Assembly: GCF_047675955.1 (NCBI RefSeq)
Contig: NC_132916.1
Span: 67,697,481 to 67,761,480, forward strand
Direction of reading: 5' to 3'
DNA: 64,000 nucleotides
Source of the DNA: Chlorocebus sabaeus
Taxonomy: Eukaryota > Chordata > Mammalia > Primates > Cercopithecidae
Positions 59,119 to 64,000 of this stretch are shown piece after piece. The notes beneath the pieces were generated by a model. The model ran no database searches. It was not told the DNA's origin and saw only the letters and a program-made list of their open reading frames with translations. The position numbers and the translations under genes are program-made. The stretch's first letter is position 1. Every line of letters starts with the position of its first letter.

Positions 59119-61704
59119 GATTTCTATTTTTAACCTTTATTAGTTTCTTCCTTTTGTTTGTTTTGGGTTTGTTTTGTTCTTCTTTAACAAATTTCTTAAT
59201 GGGGAAGCTTACATGATTAATTCAAACCCTTTATTCTTTCCTATATAAGCATTTGATGCTAAAAATTTTACCCTAGGCACCACTTTAACTGTATCTCATG
59301 CTTTAATACATCTTATTTTCATTTTAATTCAGTTAAAAATATTTTTAAAAATTTCCTTTGGTTCTCTTTTACAGTGAGTTTTACACTGTTGATATATTTT
59401 TTACAGATATCTTTTCATGATTTACTTCCAATTTAATTACATTACAATCGGAGATCATTCTTTGCATGATTTCAGTTCTTTTAAATTTGTTAAGTTTGGT
59501 TTTATGGCTCAAAATATGGGCCATCATGTTACATATTCAGTGTGCACTTGAAATATGTATTTTGCTTTTAGTAAGTGGAGTGTTTCTTAAATGTCAACTA
59601 GGAGAAGTTTGTTGATAGTGTTATTCAGGTCTTCTATATTCTTGCCTATTTTCTGGGTCTCTCATTAAGTGAGAAAGGAGAATCCAAGTCTCTTAAGTAT
59701 AATTGTGGATTTGTCTATTTCTTAATTCAGTTTTATTAGTTCTTGCATCATATTTTTGGAACATACACCTTGTTAAAAGTACAGACACATTTGGAAATGC
59801 TATGTGTCTTGGCGAGTTGACCCTTTATCACTATACAATGTTCTTTTTCCTAGGTAATTATTTTCCTTGTTCCAAATTCTGCTTTGTCTGATATTAGTAT
59901 AGCTTCTCTAGCTTTCTTTATATTAGTGTTTGCATGGTATATCTTTTTCCATATTTTTACTTTTAATTTATCTTTATCAACATATTTAAAGTGATTTTTT
60001 TTGTAGATAACATATAGTTGCATCTTATTTTTAAAATTTAATTTGATAATCTCTATTCTTTAATAGGTACAATTTACATTTAATGTAATTATTAAAATAG
60101 TTGGATTTAGGGCTACCATTTTATTATTAGTTTTTTATTTGTTATCCTTTTTTTGTTCCTCCACCTCCATTTCCTGCCTTCTTCTGGGTTATTTGAATGT
60201 TTTTTAGTATTTAATTGTATCTGTTGGCTGTTTGTGTATATCTCTGAATTATTTTAGTTGTTTCTCTAGTAATTACCATATGCAAATCTAGCTTTACACA
60301 ATCTACTTAGAGAGAATAGTTTATCACTTCAAGTGAAATATATAAGTGAAATATATAATATGTCACTTTTCCCTCCTCAATTTATGTCATAGTTGTAATT
60401 TTCATTATATCTCTATAACTTGAGAACCCTATAATATATATTTTTGCTATTAACAATAAATATGTTAAAGAACTTAGTATATAGTGAAATACTCTATTGT
60501 ATTACCCAGATATTTACTATTTCTATTGCTCTCTCTTTAGTTCTTACGTTGATATTTCCCTCTGATATCATTTCCCTTCAGCCTCAGAATTTATTTAGCA
60601 TTTCATTAAGAAGAGATCTGCTGGCAACAAGTCTGTTGGTTTTTCTTCATCTGAGTATGCTTTGTTTTGTCTTCATTCCTGAAGGATATTTTTGCTGGTT
60701 ATAAAGTTCTGGTTAGCAGTTCTTTTGTTTCATCACTTAAAAGATGTGTCACTGTTATCTAGCATGTATGAATGAATTTTTCTGAAAAGAAATTTGCAAT
60801 TATTTAAGCCATTGTGCTCTTAAAGACAATGTGTTGTTTCTCTCTGGTTGCCTTTATATTTTTTTCCTCATCTTTGGTTTTCAGCAGTCTAAGTGTGATG
60901 TTTCTGAGTATGATTTTATAAGTTTACTTTGGTAGGACTTTGCTGAGCTTCTTGAATCTGCAATTATGTCTTTCACTCAGTTTGAGAAGTTTTCAGCCAT
61001 TATTTTTAAAATATTTTTTCTATGATTACCTCTTTCTTTCATCTCTTCTTCCACCAATTAAAATTCCACTTTACATCTAAACACCAATTTGGCTTTGAAG
61101 CTGCCACTTGATATTGACACTTGGTAGATGTAGTATGACTATTCTTATACGTCTCTATCTACTGATGAGGATCCTACTCTTTTAGTGCTACTAAAGAGTA
61201 CTCTTTTTAGATCCTACTCTTCCAGGACTCTATTGATATGCATGTCAGATCTTCTGATTATTATTCCGCAGGTTGCTGAAGACTTGTTCATTTTTTTCTG
61301 TTTCTCTTTTTCTGTCTTCTTTAGATTGTATCATTTCTATTGATCCATCTTCAAATTCACTGACTCTTTCCACTGTCATCTACATATTGCTATTGCATCC
61401 ATCTAGTGGATTTTTAAATTTCCAATGTTGTGTATTTCAGTTCTAAAATGTCCACCTGGTTCCATTTTATGGTTACTATTTCTTAGCAATTAATTTCTAT
61501 CTTTCATTCATTTTAACAGTGTTCATCTTTACCTTATGGAGGATTATTGAAGAGCTGCTATAAAGTCCTTGCCTAATAATTCCACCATTGGGGTCCTTTT
61601 GGGATTGACATCTGTTGATTGTGGTTTCCCTTAATATTGACCCATTTTTCCTGGCTCTTTGTATGTCAAATTATTTTGGATTATACCATGAACATTTTGA
61701 ATAT
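59119..61704 (-). mobile_element. L1MA-type LINE, ORF2 start, ORF1 and 5' part, antisense
   Basis: CACTTTAACTGTATCTCATGC, GGCTCAAAATATGGGCCATC, TTGACCCTTTATCACTATAC, GAGATCTGCTGGCAACAAG and CCACTTGATATTGACACTTG-type sequence follow ORF2-to-ORF1 antisense order. All frames are broken. Confidence 0.8.
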
Positions 61705-62064
61705 TGTATTAGTCTGTTTTCACACTGCTGATAAAGACATATTTGAGACTAGGTAATTTTAAAGAAAAAGAGGTTTAATGGACTCACCATTTTACATGGC
61801 TGGGGTGGCCTCACACTCGTGGTGGAAGGCAAAAGGCGTGTCTTACATGGTAGCAGGCAAGACAGAATGAGAGCCAAGCAAAAGGGAAAACCCCTTATAA
61901 AACCATCAGACCTCATGACACTTATTCACTATCTTGAGAACAGTATGGGGGAAATCACCCCCATGATTCAATTATCTCCACTGGGTCCCTCCCACAACAT
62001 GTGGGAATTATGGGAGCTACAACTCAAGATGAGATTTGGGTGGGGACATAGCCTAACCGTATCA
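61705..62064 (-). mobile_element. THE1/MST MaLR LTR, antisense, nested in L1MA
   Basis: TGTATTAGTCTGTTTTCACAC to CCTAACCGTATCA, 360 bp, with near-matching 5-bp flanks (AATAT/AACAT). Confidence 0.92.
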
Positions 62065-62830
62065 AACATTATGTGGTGAGGCTCCAGGTCCTGTTAAAAT
62101 TCTATGGAGAAATGTTGATTTTGTTTATCTGTTTAAGCAGGCAATCAACCAAGTTTCCTTTTTCCAGCTCTTCTTTTTGTGATTTCTTTTGTACTCTCCA
62201 GCTCTCAAGATGTTTCTTTTTATGGTTTCTGCAGTCAGAAAGAGTCTTCTCAAAATTTTAGCCTCCCATGATGTCATGCAGTTCACACAATTGGTGATGC
62301 CTTCACAGTGAGGCAGCAGGAGAAAAAAGAGAGAGGAAAAAAAAACATATTTTCTCTCCACCAGTTACACAGCAGGACTTCCTCTTGCTTGGTTCCTCTG
62401 GTCATTGAGATGGATTTTCTTGGGGTTTTAGGTACTCATGCTAAAGGGAAAAAAAAGAGGGAATCATAATCTCTAGTAGAGATTATGATAGATGACTTTT
62501 CCTCTATCCTCAGACTGGAAAGAAGGGGATTCTCCTGGAGTTTTTGCTATCAGTGCTTGCTTTCCAGTCTGCACTCAGGTCAAATAAGGGGAAAAAAGGA
62601 GAGTAAAAATCCACAAACTGTACCTTTATGGGTCCTTATTTATTTTTGCTTTAGCTCCCAATGCACCTGTCATTGTGTACTTTTCAAAGTCCTCAGGCAG
62701 TTGACTTTTGTACTCTGTTCAGAGTTCTTAGTTGTAATCAGTGGGATTGATAGGCTGTAGTCAGCTTACTCCATTTGGGCTGGCACCAGAAGCCTACATA
62801 TGTTTTCAATATCTACTTTTTTACACTTAA
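62065..62830 (-). mobile_element. Probable 5' region of the L1MA, antisense
   Basis: ATGTGGTGAGGCTCCAGGTCC directly follows the LTR and continues L1-like antisense 5' sequence. The left boundary with unique DNA is not sharp. Confidence 0.5.
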
Positions 62831-63006
62831 AATATTTTATAAACATTTTTTCCATGCCATTATACATTCTCCTATAACATAATTTTTAAGACTGCATATT
62901 CATTGAGTGTTTATATTGATTGTCTTTGTGAATATATGAATAAATAAATATTTACACACATCTGTGATTATTTACCTAGGATAATTTTTTTTTTTTTTTT
63001 TTTTTT

Positions 63007-63334
63007 GGCAGTTGCAAGATTTAATAGAGTGAAAACAGAGCTCCTATACAATGGGAAGGGACCCAAAGGGGGTTGCCACTCCCTGCTTGAATGCCTGGGT
63101 TTATATCCCAATCATTGTTCTTGCCCCGTGCTCTCAGGTGATATAGGATTTGACTATTTCTTTACTTCCTCTTTTTAGCCTAATTTGTATTTTATTGAGC
63201 CCTCTTTACTACCTGATTGGCTGGCTGTGAACTGAGTTACAAGCCCCTTGTTTAAAGGTAGGTGCAGTCACCTTTTCCAGCTAGGCTTAGGAATTTTTAG
63301 TCGGCCTAGGAAATCTAGCTAGTCCTATCTCTCA
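63007..63334 (-). mobile_element. LTR17 (HERV-W 3' LTR) U3-R part
   Basis: GGTGACTGCACCTACC-type, GACCAATCAG-type and TTCACTCTATTAAATCTTGC-type segments of LTR17 are read on the minus strand. It spans 328 bp and ends at the R polyadenylation site; U5 is missing. Confidence 0.9.
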
Positions 63335-63379
63335 GTCCCCCCTCTTAACAGGAAAACCCAAGTGCTGTTGGGGAGGTTG

Positions 63380-64000
63380 GCTGATGATCGCTTTTAAGTG
63401 CTTCCTGCAGAGTTGGGGCATAGTAGGGGTCATGCAATTGAGATTTCCTTGGGAGGGGTGCCTTTGATGTCATCATCATCGGAGTGTGGGCCAGCAGGCC
63501 GGTCCAGGGGTCCGTGGTAGATCTTAGTCATAGACTGCATCTGGGGCTCCATTTGAAGAAAGATTTGTAGTTTTACAGCTTTGATTCTGGAAGAGACGAA
63601 CTTAACAAGGAAGTTAAAGATACAGGGATTGAAATGTATGGCCTGAAGTGCAGGGACATATGAGTGTGGGCAGTGAAAGTGGGGTTTCCTTTAGAAAAAC
63701 TCCTGTACGATGGGGCATCAATATTTCCAGGAATCCACATTCTCCATAGAAGCTCATGGTAAGGGGAGCTAGTGGTAGTACAGCAGCATGGAGGAGGTGC
63801 AGTGAGTGTGAAAGGGGGTAAGAGAACAGTAAAAAGAAAAATATGATGAGAGGGCCATGGGGATCTACGATTCTAGTTACTTTCTTCACGGTTGTCACTT
63901 GAAGAGCAGGCGCAGATCCTCTAGAGATTCACAGGAGTAGCTAATGTTGTCTCCTGGATTTTTGGGTTCCTTTGGCAGTATCCAGGGTTTGACTTGAGTG
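63380..64000 (-). pseudogene. HERV-W env 3' remnant (transmembrane subunit end)
   Basis: The minus-strand sequence upstream of the polypurine tract corresponds to the last part of a HERV-W envelope gene: the membrane-spanning segment and cytoplasmic tail region at about 63440-63720. Reading frames change within it and stops occur, and the only longer open frame (63614-63898) is in a different frame, so no envelope protein can be made. The env start lies outside the window. Confidence 0.8.

Larger units (their letters stand above)
44074..64000 (+). other. AIG1: AIG1 intron 1 (partial, continues past the window)
   Basis: All 19.9 kb to the right of the donor is intronic. I looked for the continuation of AIG1 after codon 47 among the translated frames and found nothing, so exon 2 lies beyond 64000. 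The intron holds LTR, Alu and antisense L1 sequence listed separately, plus non-repeat stretches at about 44.15-47.08, 48.29-49.28 and 50.25-52.07 kb in which I see no gene. Confidence 0.85.
62984..64000 (-). mobile_element. HERV-W processed retrocopy, 3' end, antisense (runs past window)
   Basis: In sense order (right to left): decayed env end, polypurine tract (63335-63346), LTR17 U3 starting TGAGAGATAGGAC at 63334, R, an ATTAAA signal (minus strand, 63020-63025), then the sequence stops at 63007 and is followed by poly(A) (T run 62984-63006). U5 is absent. This is the hallmark of a HERV-W mRNA copied by L1 machinery rather than a provirus. The 5' end and the second target-site copy lie outside the window. 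Confidence 0.9.

Noticed and set aside
63614..63898. 94-codon minus-strand frame as an envelope protein
   Set aside because: The frame is not the env frame; the HERV-W env remnant is frameshifted and incomplete.
44074..64000. Second AIG1 exon inside the window
   Set aside because: No translated segment continuing AIG1 after codon 47 was found, so exon 2 should be further right.

Overview
This window is primate nuclear DNA, almost certainly human or great ape. It carries AluY/S/J elements, L1PA and L1M LINEs, MIR, MaLR LTRs (THE1/MST/MLT1) and the catarrhine endogenous retrovirus LTRs LTR12 (HERV9), LTR7 (HERV-H) and LTR17 (HERV-W). I see only one protein-coding exon: exon 1 of AIG1 (androgen-induced 1; human 6q24.2), + strand, start codon at 43933 and splice donor after 44073, inside a CpG island at about 43.28-44.26 kb. 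The remaining ORFs longer than 60 codons are either decayed LINE/ERV coding sequence or chance frames through repeats and GC-rich DNA.

Layout. 1-8.2 kb: 3' end of an L1PA, a partial Alu, MaLR LTRs and AT-rich non-coding DNA. 8.2-21.6 kb: an old antisense L1 split by an AluY (9.65-9.95 kb) and by a near full-length antisense L1PA (10.26-16.66 kb). That L1PA itself carries a 125-bp inverted L1 insertion. 23.2-23.5 kb: a tandem duplication. 24.0-24.7 kb: two Alus. 24.8-30.6 kb: an old sense L1 split by a 5'-truncated antisense L1PA that contains an Alu. 30.6-33.6 kb: an ERV1 solo LTR inside a MIR, a second MIR and three Alus. 35.4-38.6 kb: two MLT1 LTRs, one split by an Alu with a long pyrimidine tract and one split by an antisense LTR12C. 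40.4-42.4 kb: THE1, Alu and a sense LTR12-type LTR pointing at AIG1. 43.3-44.3 kb: AIG1 promoter and exon 1. 44.1-64.0 kb: AIG1 intron 1, with an MLT1-like LTR, an antisense LTR7, several Alus, long antisense L1M/L1MA tracts, two MST/THE1 LTRs and, at the right edge, the 3' end of an antisense HERV-W processed retrocopy. I found no exon 2 in the window.

Functionally, the AIG1 promoter is a TATA-less, GC-box-rich CpG island. The sense LTR12 about 1.5 kb upstream of the dense GC-box core is a plausible accessory promoter or enhancer because it keeps a 24-bp periodic array of CCAAT boxes. No novel multi-gene system is present. The most informative signals are structural: nested insertions with exact target-site duplications, an insertion made of poly(A) only, a twin-primed L1 fragment, an AluY with the 12-bp deletion typical of the Yd lineage, and a HERV-W copy ending in a poly(A) tail at the retroviral cleavage site.
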